The translations under genes were made by a program, and so were the position numbers. This document shows, in pieces, positions 16,447-25,320 of a DNA stretch of 64,000 bases (within the stretch, counting starts at the first letter, position 1; every line of letters begins with the position of its first letter). Below the pieces are notes generated by a model, which was not told the DNA's origin, searched no databases, and was given only the letters and a program-made list of their open reading frames with translations. The DNA is from Caenispirillum salinarum_A (GTDB lineage: Bacteria > Pseudomonadota > Alphaproteobacteria > Rhodospirillales > Rhodospirillaceae). The DNA lies in the NCBI RefSeq assembly GCF_044803115.1, contig NZ_CP085224.1, positions 2,790,001 through 2,854,000 on the forward strand, given 5' to 3'.

Positions 16447-18563
16447 GGATCATCCCCGCGAAGCGACCGCGTCCGCGCCGACCACAGAAGACCGGCCCGG
16501 GACGGCGGCGCAACCTCTGCGGCCTCGCAGGGCGCGGAGCCGTCCGCGATTTCGGTCGGCGCGCGCGGCGCGCGTGCCGCGGCGATCTCGTCCCGACGGG
16601 CGGCACGGACATCGGACACGTCCGGCGCCCGCCGGCCGCTCGCCGCCAGGGCCTCGGCCCGCGCCGCCCGCGCCGTCGCGTCGACGGCGTGGGCGTCCCG
16701 CCGGAATCGCAGCTCTTCCTCCATGTCGCCGGCGGCGACCGCGTTTCTCCCGCCCCTCTCGAACGCCAGCAGATCGGCGGCCTCTTCCCAGGTGAGGCTT
16801 TCGAACCGCGCGAACTTCGGCATCAGACGCGCTGGAGCGGTTCGACCGTCCGGATCGAGGAGTACCGTCAGCGTCGTCACGTCGTCCGGATCGTACTGCA
16901 CGTCGACGTGGCGCGCGCGCCGGCCGTTCCACCGCAGGAACCACCCCTCGTCGCGACCCGCCGGACAGTCGTAGAGGAGCCTCCGGAAGCGGATGCCCTC
17001 GGCGGTCACGCTGGCGCGGCCGCGTCGCCCGAACGCGAGCGCGACGCGGGCGGGATCGGCTGCGCGGGGCGCGCCGTAGCGCTCGACGCCGAACCGCCAC
17101 GCCTCGATCGGACTCGGCATCCGTCCGTCGGGCGCGAGCCAGCCGGCCGGCGGCGTCGCGAGCCGCGCCGTCCGGTTGTGCTTCAGGACGAATCCGACGA
17201 GCACGCGCGCCACGTCCGGCAGGGTCAACGTCGCCGTCGCCGGATCCGCGGTTCCGGCTTCGCTTGCCGCGTAGCCGCCCGGCCTGTCCTTGACGGCGTC
17301 GTTGCGGACGATCCGGAACCGACTCTCGACCAGCCCCTTGAGGTCGCCCCGCAGCGGCGGAAGGTTCGTGACGGTGATCCCGAGTTCCCGGGCCGGAGTT
17401 TCGATGGCGGTCCCGGTGAACTCCGCCCCGCGATCGCAGACGATCTCCTTCGGAACGGCCGGACGCGGGCACTCGTCGTCGTCGACGTCCAGCCCGAACG
17501 ACCGGAAGAAGGCGGTCTGATCGGACAGCGCCCGCGCGAGCGTGTCGGCCGCGCTCGCGTACGACGGACCCTGGAGGCCGACGTGCAGGCCGAGGATGCA
17601 GTGCGAAAAGCGGTCGATGACGGCTTCCACGACCGGCTTCCCGATGCAGCGTCCCGGCGTGGCCCGACTGAGGACGTATTCGTCGATGATCGTGGCGTCG
17701 ATCTCGTAGACCGCGCCGGGCCCGCCCGCATCGTCCGGAACGCGCCCGCTGACGTCCCTGTGCTCGAGGTCGAACCGCTGCCGGCCGACGCGGTGCCGCA
17801 GACGAACGACCGCAGGTTCTGCCGTGTGGTAGCGGAACTGCGCGAGGCTCGGAAAGCGGCCGTCCTCCGGCAGCCTGACGATGCGCCGGCCGACCGCGTC
17901 GACCGAGGCGACCGTGAAGTACTGGTCGAGAGTCAGATGGTAGGCATCGCGCAGCGTGCGGCCGGGGATCAGAAACCGGCGGCGCCCGGCCCGGAGAAGA
18001 TGGGCTTCCGCCGCGCCGACGTTCATTCCGCCCTGGGGGTCCCCCTGGCGCGGCCTGCCCCGCTTGGCCGGCCCCGGCTCCCGCCTTCGCCCCGGCCCGC
18101 CCCGGAGGGCGAAGCGCGGGACGAGCGCCGCCCTGATCTGTCCCCCCTGCCAGTACGCGCGGAGCCACGTCCGCAACGTGTGCGGTGACACGCCAACCGC
18201 CTCCGCGGCGGCCCGGACGAGGGCCGGGCTCCGGTCCGGATCGAAGAGCGGTTGCGTCGGATCGTCGACCAGAGGTCCGATCGCGGTCCAGCGCTCTTCG
18301 ACGCCCGCCCGTTCCGCCTCGGTGAGATCCTCGTCGCGCCGCGCCGCAGGCTGCGCCGGGTCGCGGCCGCAGGCCACCAGATCCCCGTCGGCCAGGGCTG
18401 CCGCGAAGACCTCGCGCCCCCGGAGTTCCGGCCACGCCAGCCGGTCGACGACGTCGATGACGACGGCGGGGGCCGCCGGCCCCAGCCTCAGAATGCGGAA
18501 CACCGGCCCCCGCATGCCCCGCTCGGCGGTCATGACGACATCGTTCACGCGCCATTCCGTCAT
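16443..18563 (-). CDS. tnsB: TnsB-like DDE transposase
   Basis: A 706-residue transposase of the retroviral-integrase superfamily. The catalytic acids are D289 (YEIDATIIDEY), D377 (IVCDRGAEFTG) and E413 (DLKGLVESRF), in the usual D-D-35-E layout. Helix-turn-helix segments occupy the N-terminal 250 residues (for example VGVSPHTLRTWLRAYWQGG), which bind the transposon ends. TnsB makes the 3'-end cuts and strand transfer, while TnsA cuts the 5' ends. The ATG overlaps the tnsA stop as ATGA (18563-18560). The C-terminal 60 residues are Ala/Arg-rich and probably contact TnsC. The length and order are those of Tn7-type TnsB. Confidence 0.92.
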   Translation of the reverse strand: MTEWRVNDVVMTAERGMRGPVFRILRLGPAAPAVVIDVVDRLAWPELRGREVFAAALADGDLVACGRDPAQPAARRDEDLTEAERAGVEERWTAIGPLVDDPTQPLFDPDRSPALVRAAAEAVGVSPHTLRTWLRAYWQGGQIRAALVPRFALRGGPGRRREPGPAKRGRPRQGDPQGGMNVGAAEAHLLRAGRRRFLIPGRTLRDAYHLTLDQYFTVASVDAVGRRIVRLPEDGRFPSLAQFRYHTAEPAVVRLRHRVGRQRFDLEHRDVSGRVPDDAGGPGAVYEIDATIIDEYVLSRATPGRCIGKPVVEAVIDRFSHCILGLHVGLQGPSYASAADTLARALSDQTAFFRSFGLDVDDDECPRPAVPKEIVCDRGAEFTGTAIETPARELGITVTNLPPLRGDLKGLVESRFRIVRNDAVKDRPGGYAASEAGTADPATATLTLPDVARVLVGFVLKHNRTARLATPPAGWLAPDGRMPSPIEAWRFGVERYGAPRAADPARVALAFGRRGRASVTAEGIRFRRLLYDCPAGRDEGWFLRWNGRRARHVDVQYDPDDVTTLTVLLDPDGRTAPARLMPKFARFESLTWEEAADLLAFERGGRNAVAAGDMEEELRFRRDAHAVDATARAARAEALAASGRRAPDVSDVRAARRDEIAAARAPRAPTEIADGSAPCEAAEVAPPSRAGLLWSARTRSLRGDDP

Positions 18564-19414
18564 TCCGCCGCCTCCCCGGCCGCCGGGTCCGGGCGCCATT
18601 CCACCCCGTCGGCTTCGATGCGCGCCACATCCCGCGGCACCGCCGGCGGGGGACGGTCGGGAAGAAGCGGACGGCGCAGGCCGACCAGCCACCACTTTCG
18701 CGCCAACGCGACGCGGACGAGCGCCAGCGCCGTCCCCGCCGGCCATCTCCGGGCGGCGTCGGCGGCGGCGCAGCGGGCGGCGACCGGCGCCGCGCCGGGT
18801 GCGGAGACCGCTTCGTGGACCGCCGCCTCGCGCCGGAGCAGCTCGTCCCGACTAGCAGTGTCGGCGGGGGGGCGGCGGTCGGATTCGATCCACCGCAGCA
18901 TCCGGACGGCGTCCTCCGGCAGTTCCCGGTCGGTGACGAGAGACCACCGCACGCCCCGGACAGTCCAGTAGCGCCGTTCGATCTCGAGCTTCTCCAGGGT
19001 TCGGCGATTGGCGAGACGGTCGGCCGGTTTGACGGCGATCGCCTCCGCGGCATCAATGCCGCCGGCGCGCCGGAGCACGAGGAAGTCGGTGGTCTGGACG
19101 ATGAGGTCGCCGCCGCTCACAGGGTGGCGCACGCCCACGGCGTCGGCGATCACCGCCGTATCGGCGGTGGCGAGAGGAACCTGCTCCCGGATGTCCTCGA
19201 CCGTCTCGGGCCACTGGAGAAACAAAAGGACGTCGTATTCGAGACGGCTCATGAGGTGATGCAGCCGTCCGCTCCGCCAACCGCTGGCACGGCTGCAGAT
19301 CCCTCCCTTCACGTCGCGCACCGAGACCCACGGCCGATACGCCGCCCCCTTTCCCCGCCCGAAGCCCGCCTCGAGCCGCCGCGCTTCCGTCGCCGCCGTG
19401 TGGAATCTCGGCAT
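18560..19414 (-). CDS. tnsA: TnsA-like 5'-end endonuclease
   Basis: A 284-residue protein with the restriction-enzyme-like fold pattern of TnsA. The likely catalytic residues are E59 (SRLEYDVLLFL), D110 (VQTTDFLVL) and K129 (AIAVKPAD), in the order and spacing of the Tn7 TnsA E-D-K triad. A C-terminal winged-helix portion that would contact TnsC follows. The start at 19414 is chosen because GGAGG sits eight bases upstream; an ATG at 19432 is possible. The gene overlaps tnsB, as is usual for the heteromeric TnsAB transposase. Presence of TnsA predicts simple cut-and-paste insertion rather than cointegrate formation. Confidence 0.88.
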   Translation of the reverse strand: MPRFHTAATEARRLEAGFGRGKGAAYRPWVSVRDVKGGICSRASGWRSGRLHHLMSRLEYDVLLFLQWPETVEDIREQVPLATADTAVIADAVGVRHPVSGGDLIVQTTDFLVLRRAGGIDAAEAIAVKPADRLANRRTLEKLEIERRYWTVRGVRWSLVTDRELPEDAVRMLRWIESDRRPPADTASRDELLRREAAVHEAVSAPGAAPVAARCAAADAARRWPAGTALALVRVALARKWWLVGLRRPLLPDRPPPAVPRDVARIEADGVEWRPDPAAGEAAE

Positions 19415-19490
19415 CAAGAAGCCCTCCCGCATACAGCCGATCGAGCCAGTATGCGCCGACGCGGGACGTGCCGCGATTCGACAAGAAGTT

Positions 19491-21008
19491 CTACCCGTCC
19501 GTCTTTCGTTTCCGCTTCGTGCAGTTCTCCTCGATGAATGCCGCGAGATGCGGCAGCCGCGCCCGGGCGTTTCGGTACGCGCCCCGAACGTCCAGGCGAA
19601 GCAGCAGTTGTTCCTCGGACAGGGCGCCCGGACCACCGGGAAGCGCCGCCGCCGCCACGGCGGTCTGCGCCCTGCGCACCAGGGCGGCGTCACGCGCGGC
19701 CCAGTCGGCCACCGGCCGCCCCCGTGGGCCCGGCGCGGGCATGATCGCCTCGAATCGCTCGCGGCGACGCTCCCGAAGAAGGTGGTAACTCGTCGGCGCG
19801 CGCCGCGCGATGTTCTTGCGGGTGAGTTCCGGCGCCGCGGCGCGCACGGCCAGCAACTCGGCCTCGGCGGCGGCGATGCGGGTTTCGAGGGCGGACGGAT
19901 CGTTCGAGAAGCGTTGTCGCCGGCGGGGCGGCTGCGCCGCGGCCGCGGTGCTCCGCCGTCGCGACGTCAGGGGACGATCGGCCTCCGCGCCGGGTGACGG
20001 ATCCTCGAACAGGAGGCTCACCGGCCGGTCGAGAAACGCCAGAACCACCGCGTAGCGCACGAGGGCCGGACCGGTGCGTCCCGGCGCCAGAAGGGTGGGC
20101 AGCCAGCTCGCGGAGACGCCGCCTTCGCCGGCGCCCACCCCGTAGCGGATGAGCGCGTCTCCCGCCCAGTCCGCGAGCGCGGCGTGCAGTTCCCGCGTGC
20201 GCAGGACGCGCTCCGTCGCCCAGTCCCCTGCCGCCAGAATCCGCCGGAGACGCGCGGCGGCGCGATGCCGATCGGTCGACCGCGCGCCCCGCATCACGGT
20301 TGCGACGGCCGTCGCCACGCGCCGGTCGATCGGATGGCCGGCATCGGGATGTGCGGCCGGTGCGACCGTCAGGTCGAGACCGTCGAGGTCGACGTACCCC
20401 TTCTCGGGAAGGGTGCCGGTCTCGGCGGCGGCAGCGACGACGAGCGGATCGCCGTGGTCGGGACAGACGAAGACGCCGGGCGCCTGGTGATGGCGGCGCC
20501 AGTACGCGACGCCGTAGCGCGCCCGGTCGTCGTCGGCGCACCGGCGGCATGCGAGCAAGCGGCGCCCCCCGGTACGACCGGCGGTGATCCCGACGACGCT
20601 CCACGCGCGCTCGTCGTTCCCCAACATGGCCGTCAGGAGACGGCGCCGGCGCGCGCGCGGGTAGAGCGCCGCGAAATACGGGAACAACGTGTGGCGGGCG
20701 ACCAGCCGAACCGCATCGAAACCCGGTTGCGGCATGCGCTCCGCGAGCGCGCTGACGCGACGCGGCAACTCGAGCGACGGTTGGCAGGCGGAACCGAAGG
20801 CCGCGTCCTGGAACAGCGGCACCGGCGGCCGCCCCATCCAGCGGTGCAACCGCGCGAGGGCGCCGTAGAGGAGTTCGTCGTCGAACAGCGGCGGGAATAC
20901 GCCCAGCATCGCCTCAGGGTCCACGTCTTCGTCGAAACACGCGGTGCCGCCCTCGGGCGGCCGCACGATCGTCGTCCGGTCCGATGGTTTCGTTTCGTCG
21001 TCCAGCAT
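19491..21008 (-). CDS. Second TniQ/TnsD-family protein
   Basis: A 505-residue TniQ-family protein encoded just upstream of tnsA. It has the family opening MLGVFPPLFDDELLYGALAR (residue 34 onward), and a zinc finger from C154, C157, C182 and H185 around ACRRC and VCPDH. The C-terminal half is helical with a TSYHLLRERRRERFE segment like those of TnsD C-termini. The start is uncertain: the ATG at 21008 and the one at 20909, where family similarity begins, both lack a strong ribosome-binding site. Elements with two TniQ proteins can use two target pathways, one for a fixed chromosomal site and one for mobile or RNA-guided targets. No CRISPR partner is visible, so the second pathway is unknown. 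Confidence 0.78.
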   Translation of the reverse strand: MLDDETKPSDRTTIVRPPEGGTACFDEDVDPEAMLGVFPPLFDDELLYGALARLHRWMGRPPVPLFQDAAFGSACQPSLELPRRVSALAERMPQPGFDAVRLVARHTLFPYFAALYPRARRRRLLTAMLGNDERAWSVVGITAGRTGGRRLLACRRCADDDRARYGVAYWRRHHQAPGVFVCPDHGDPLVVAAAAETGTLPEKGYVDLDGLDLTVAPAAHPDAGHPIDRRVATAVATVMRGARSTDRHRAAARLRRILAAGDWATERVLRTRELHAALADWAGDALIRYGVGAGEGGVSASWLPTLLAPGRTGPALVRYAVVLAFLDRPVSLLFEDPSPGAEADRPLTSRRRSTAAAAQPPRRRQRFSNDPSALETRIAAAEAELLAVRAAAPELTRKNIARRAPTSYHLLRERRRERFEAIMPAPGPRGRPVADWAARDAALVRRAQTAVAAAALPGGPGALSEEQLLLRLDVRGAYRNARARLPHLAAFIEENCTKRKRKTDG

Positions 21009-21148
21009 GGACGTGCAGGCTCGCTTTCGGAAGTGTCCGGAAGAACGCGTGCGGCGATCATGCGGGGGAGGCGCCGGGGCGACGAGCCCCCGCAAAGGCC
21101 GGGCCCGCAGAAACCACCCAGGGCTATCCTTTCGGCATTCGCTGTGGT

Positions 21149-21165
21149 AGTGAGGGGCCCTCACT
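21149..21165. promoter_or_regulatory. Perfect 8-bp palindrome between tniQ2 and gajA
   Basis: AGTGAGGG and CCCTCACT flank a single G, giving a perfect inverted repeat of 17 bases. It lies in the 215-base gap between the divergent second TniQ gene and the OLD/TOPRIM gene, a good place for a repressor that controls either. No regulator gene is evident next to it. Confidence 0.4.
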
Positions 21166-21223
21166 GCAATTTCAGGCTACCGCCGCGGCAGCGGCCACGG
21201 CAGCACCGAGGATCATCCCCTTC

Positions 21224-23446
21224 ATGCATCTGGCGTCCGTCCGCCTCAGGAACTTCCGGCGTCTGCGGGACGTCCGGATCGACTTCGACCGCGAGATATC
21301 GATCTTCGTCGGCGCGAACAACAGCGGCAAGACGTCCGCGACGCGCGCGATCCAGATGTTCGTCGCCGGGCCGAAGGCGTTCACCATCCACGACTTCAAC
21401 GCGGCCTGCTGGACCGCGTTGGCGGCGGCCGACGCGGCGTCGGACGAGGCACCCGACCTGCCCGTGATCGGCATCGACCTCTGGTTCCACGTCGACGAGC
21501 CCGACCTCCACCGCGTCGTCGACCTTCTGCCCGACCTCGCATGGCGCGACGGGCCTGTCGGACTGCGCATCGAGTTCGCACCGAACGATCCCGTCGGGCT
21601 CATGGAGCGCTTCCGGCAAGCGCGCGCGGCGGCCGCTCCGGCGCGCGACGAGGGTTACGAAGCGTGGCCGGGCTCCCTGGCCGACTACCTCGAGCAGACG
21701 CTGCACAAGGAATACGGCCTCCGGCATTTCGTCCTCGATCGCCGGATGTTCGACGACCGGCTCGTCGCCGCGGAGGACTACGCTCCGCAGCCCTTTCTGT
21801 CGGCCGACGGCGGGCGAAGCGATTCCGGCGCCCTCCGGTCCATCCTCCGCGTCGACTGCCTGAACGCGCAGCGCAACCAGAGCGACGACGGTGCCCGCGC
21901 CGACGGCCTTTCGAAAAGCCTCAGCCGGTACTATTCCCGCCATCTGGAGCGTCACCCCGACGATCGGGATGCGCTGCGGGCCCTGGCACGATCGCAGGAC
22001 GAACTCGACCGGCATTTCGCGGCGGTCTTCCACGACACGCTGCAACGGCTGAGCCGGCTCGGCTATCCCGCCAGCCCGCAGATCCGCATCCGGGCGAACG
22101 TCGATCCGAAGCATCTCCTGACGCAGGAGGCCCAGGTCCACTACGTGCTGGACGAGGCGACGACCTTCTCCCTGCCCGAGGCATACAACGGCCTGGGCTA
22201 CAAGAACCTCGTCTACATGGTGATCGAACTCCTGAGCCTGCATCGTCAATGGCTCGACGGGGACGCGGTCGTCCCGGCCCTGCATCTGGTGTTCATCGAG
22301 GAGCCGGAGGCTCACCTGCACGCGCAGCTTCAGCAGGTCTTCATTCGCGAGATCCTCCATCTCCTGGCGCTCGACGACGAAGAGCACGATTCGTTCGTCA
22401 GCCAGCTCGTCGTCACGACCCATTCTCCGCACATCGTCTACGAGCGAGGATTCCGGCCGATCCGCTACTTCCGGCGCGAGGGCGACTCGTCGCGCGTCCT
22501 GAACCTGTCCGCCTTCTACGAGGCCGAACGACCGGAGGAGCGTGACTTCCTCGTACGCTACATGAAGCTCACCCATTGCGACCTCTTCTTCGCCGACGCC
22601 GCCGTTCTCGTCGAGGGGAACGTCGAGCGCCTGCTGCTTCCGCTGATGATCGAAGCGGGCGACAGGCGGCAGCCGCCGCGGCGACGTCTCTCCTCGGTCT
22701 GTCTCAGTATCCTCGAGGTCGGCGGCGCCTTCGCGCACCGCTTCCGCAGCCTCGTCGAATTCCTCGGAATCACGACCCTCGTGATCACCGACCTCGACAG
22801 CGTCGCGGAACCCGAACGCGAAGCGGACGACGTCGAAGCCGATGAAGACGGTGACGACGGTGACGACGATGACGACGGTGACGACGATGACGACGAAAGC
22901 CGCGACGGCCGGCGCCGCCTGAAGGCCTGTCCGGCCGACCGCCCCGGTGCCGTCACGTCGAATCCGACCCTGATCGGCTGGCTTCCCGCGAAGCGGCCGG
23001 TCGCCGACCTTCTGGCGTCTTCGGACGCGGACCGGACGTGGCGCTCGGCCGACGGCCCCGGCGCGGTCCGCGTGGTGCACCAGACTCCGCGTCCCGCCTC
23101 CTGGGGCGTCGAGACCTCCGAGCGCACCGGGCGCACCCTCGAGGAGGCCTTCGCCCTCGAAAACCTGGCATGGTGCCAGGATTCCGAGCAGAAGGCGCTC
23201 AAGCTGCGCATCCGGGGGGCGCATGCCCTGCAGCTCTCCGACCTCGCCGGCCGGATCCACGACCGGGTCAAGGGAGCGTCCTTCGACAAGACGGCGTTCG
23301 CGCTCGGCGTGATGGCGGCGGACGCCGGTGGCTGGACGGTCCCGCACTACATCGCCGAAGGCCTGTCGTGGCTCTCCGAGGAGGTGGCGGGCGAGCGGGC
23401 GTCGGATTCGGCGCACGATCTCGCGCCGGCCGGTCCGCCGTCATGA
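21224..23446 (+). CDS. OLD-family ATPase-TOPRIM nuclease, GajA-like
   Basis: A 740-residue protein. The N-terminal SMC-like ATPase has GANNSGKT at 30-37, an ABC-signature-like NGLGYKNLVYMV, Walker B VFIEEPEAHLH and the switch histidine in TTHSPH. The C-terminal TOPRIM domain has the glutamate motif LVEGNVERLLLP and the D-x-D strand LVITDLDS. This is the order found in class 2 OLD nucleases and in GajA of the Gabija system, a sequence-specific nicking endonuclease controlled by nucleotide levels. It is longer than the roughly 580 residues of the characterised Bacillus GajA, partly because a 35-residue acidic insert (nearly all Asp/Glu/Gly) follows the D-x-D. The ATG overlap with the next gene supports a GajAB pair. 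Start at 21224 has a distant GAGG. Confidence 0.82.
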   Translation: MHLASVRLRNFRRLRDVRIDFDREISIFVGANNSGKTSATRAIQMFVAGPKAFTIHDFNAACWTALAAADAASDEAPDLPVIGIDLWFHVDEPDLHRVVDLLPDLAWRDGPVGLRIEFAPNDPVGLMERFRQARAAAAPARDEGYEAWPGSLADYLEQTLHKEYGLRHFVLDRRMFDDRLVAAEDYAPQPFLSADGGRSDSGALRSILRVDCLNAQRNQSDDGARADGLSKSLSRYYSRHLERHPDDRDALRALARSQDELDRHFAAVFHDTLQRLSRLGYPASPQIRIRANVDPKHLLTQEAQVHYVLDEATTFSLPEAYNGLGYKNLVYMVIELLSLHRQWLDGDAVVPALHLVFIEEPEAHLHAQLQQVFIREILHLLALDDEEHDSFVSQLVVTTHSPHIVYERGFRPIRYFRREGDSSRVLNLSAFYEAERPEERDFLVRYMKLTHCDLFFADAAVLVEGNVERLLLPLMIEAGDRRQPPRRRLSSVCLSILEVGGAFAHRFRSLVEFLGITTLVITDLDSVAEPEREADDVEADEDGDDGDDDDDGDDDDDESRDGRRRLKACPADRPGAVTSNPTLIGWLPAKRPVADLLASSDADRTWRSADGPGAVRVVHQTPRPASWGVETSERTGRTLEEAFALENLAWCQDSEQKALKLRIRGAHALQLSDLAGRIHDRVKGASFDKTAFALGVMAADAGGWTVPHYIAEGLSWLSEEVAGERASDSAHDLAPAGPPS

Positions 23447-25320
23447 CGACGCGCGCCGGCAAACCGGACACCGAAGCCGACGTGCTGCTGCGCGAATGCC
23501 TGGACGGCGACGCGCCCGCGAGCTTCGTCATGGTCGCGGGCGCGGGATCGGGAAAGACGACGTCGCTCGTCAAGGCCCTCGACCACCTCGGTCGGACCCG
23601 CGGCGCGCGGCTGCGGCGGAACGGCCAGAAGGTGGCGTGCATCACCTACACCGAGGTGGCGGTACGGGAAATCCGCGACGACGTCGGCGAGGATCCGCTC
23701 TTTCACGTCTCCACCATCCACAGCTTCCTCTGGAGCGCGATCAGGCCCTTCCAAAGCGACATCCGGCGCTGGGTCTCGGGCCGGATCGCGGACAAGATCG
23801 CCGACCTCGAGGCGAAGGCGGACAATCCCCGCGCCAAGCCCGCGACCGCCGAACGCCGTCGTCGCGAGGCCGACGGCCTGCGGAGCGTGGCCCGCAGGAT
23901 CGCCTCCGTCGACCGCTTCACCTACGGAACCGGAAGCGACTACGCCGCCGGCGTTCTCGGTCATTCGGACGTGCTCGACATGGTGCCGAACCTGATTCTC
24001 GAGCACGCGCTGCTCAGGACGCTCGTGGCGCTCCGGCACCCCTTCGTCTTCGTCGACGAGAGCCAGGATACCGACCCGGACGTCGTAGAGGCGTTCAAGA
24101 GCATCGATCGTCAGGAGAGCGGGCGCTTCTGCCTGGGCTTCTTCGGCGACCCGATGCAGAAGATCTACGCGGCCGGCGCCGGCGACGTGGTCGCCGAGGC
24201 GGGATGGCGCCGCATCGAGAAGCCGGAGAACTTCCGCTGCCCGAGCCAAGTGCTCGACGTTATCAACCGCATCCGCGAGACCGGCGACGGTCTGCGGCAG
24301 ACCGGCGGGCGGCGCCGGACCGTCGAAGGGCGCGACGGTGCCGTCGAGGGTTCGGCGCGTCTGTTCGTGATGCCCGCCGACGGACGGCGGGACGAGCGGC
24401 TGCGGGCGCTGCGGACCCACGTCGCGACGCTGACCCAAGATGGCGGCTGGTGCGACGCGGAGCAGGGCGGGGACGTCCGCCTTCTCGTGATCGTACATCG
24501 GATGGCGGCTGCGCGGTTGGGCTTCGCGGCGCTTTACGCCGCGCTCCACGACGGCGCCCCGGCCTCGCTCAAGGACGGACTGCTCGAGGGGACCGCCTGG
24601 CCGGTCCGGCCGTTCCTCGACTACCTCCTGCCGTTGGCCGAGGCTGGACCACGCGGCGGCCGCAGAACGATCGCTCTGCTCAAGGCGAACTGCCCGCGAC
24701 TGTCACGCGAGCGGCTCGAGGGCGCCGACGTGGCGGCGAGCCTCGAGACGCTCGCGAACGACGTGGTGACCCTCGAGCGCCTCCTGGCTTCGTCCGGAGA
24801 CGCTTCGGTCGGGGACGTCCTCCGCTTCGTCAGGGACGCCGAACTCGCCGATTTCGACGACCGCTTCGAGCCGTATCTGACGGGCGACGCTCCCGGGGAG
24901 GATCCGGCTCTCGATGCCGCGATGGCGGCCTTTCTCGATTGCCGCGCCCGCGAGTTCATAGGCTACCGGTCCTATGTCCAGAATCAATCTCCTTTCGCGA
25001 CGCAACAGGGCGTGAAGGGCGCCGAATTCGATCGCGTTCTCGTCGTCATCGACGAAGAAGAAGGACGGCACAGCCATTTCTCGTACGACCGCTACTGGGG
25101 TCTCGCTCCGCCCACGAACGCCGACGCGAAGAGCGCGCTGGAGGGGCGCGACACGTCGATCGACCGGACGCGTCGGCTTTTCTATGTCTGCTGCTCGCGG
25201 GCCGGCCGCGACCTGGTGGTGGCGCTGTTCGCTCGCGACGTCGACCGCGCCGTCGAAGCGGTGTCGAATTCGGGGATCTTCGCAGCCGATGATGTATCCG
25301 TTTTCGACCTGGTGGACTAG
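23443..25320 (+). CDS. UvrD-like SF1A helicase, GajB-like
   Basis: A 625-residue helicase whose ATG overlaps the stop of the OLD-family gene as ATGA. The helicase motifs are in order: Walker A GAGSGKTT at 33-40, motif Ia ITYTEVAVREI, STIHSFLW, Walker B VFVDESQDTD, motif III GFFGDPMQKIY, motif IV ENFRCPSQ, motif V QQGVKGAEFD and motif VI LFYVCCSRA. In Gabija, GajB senses DNA ends and ATP consumption and forms a complex with GajA; the coupled arrangement here fits. It is longer than the characterised GajB (about 490 residues). Alternative reading: a general class 2 OLD plus helicase repair pair. The family is certain, the defence role likely. Confidence 0.82.
   Translation: MTTRAGKPDTEADVLLRECLDGDAPASFVMVAGAGSGKTTSLVKALDHLGRTRGARLRRNGQKVACITYTEVAVREIRDDVGEDPLFHVSTIHSFLWSAIRPFQSDIRRWVSGRIADKIADLEAKADNPRAKPATAERRRREADGLRSVARRIASVDRFTYGTGSDYAAGVLGHSDVLDMVPNLILEHALLRTLVALRHPFVFVDESQDTDPDVVEAFKSIDRQESGRFCLGFFGDPMQKIYAAGAGDVVAEAGWRRIEKPENFRCPSQVLDVINRIRETGDGLRQTGGRRRTVEGRDGAVEGSARLFVMPADGRRDERLRALRTHVATLTQDGGWCDAEQGGDVRLLVIVHRMAAARLGFAALYAALHDGAPASLKDGLLEGTAWPVRPFLDYLLPLAEAGPRGGRRTIALLKANCPRLSRERLEGADVAASLETLANDVVTLERLLASSGDASVGDVLRFVRDAELADFDDRFEPYLTGDAPGEDPALDAAMAAFLDCRAREFIGYRSYVQNQSPFATQQGVKGAEFDRVLVVIDEEEGRHSHFSYDRYWGLAPPTNADAKSALEGRDTSIDRTRRLFYVCCSRAGRDLVVALFARDVDRAVEAVSNSGIFAADDVSVFDLVD

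Noticed and set aside
21161..23416. A 751-codon open frame antisense to the OLD/TOPRIM gene
   Set aside because: The plus-strand product has complete Walker, signature and TOPRIM motifs; the antisense product is low-complexity Arg/Val/Glu.
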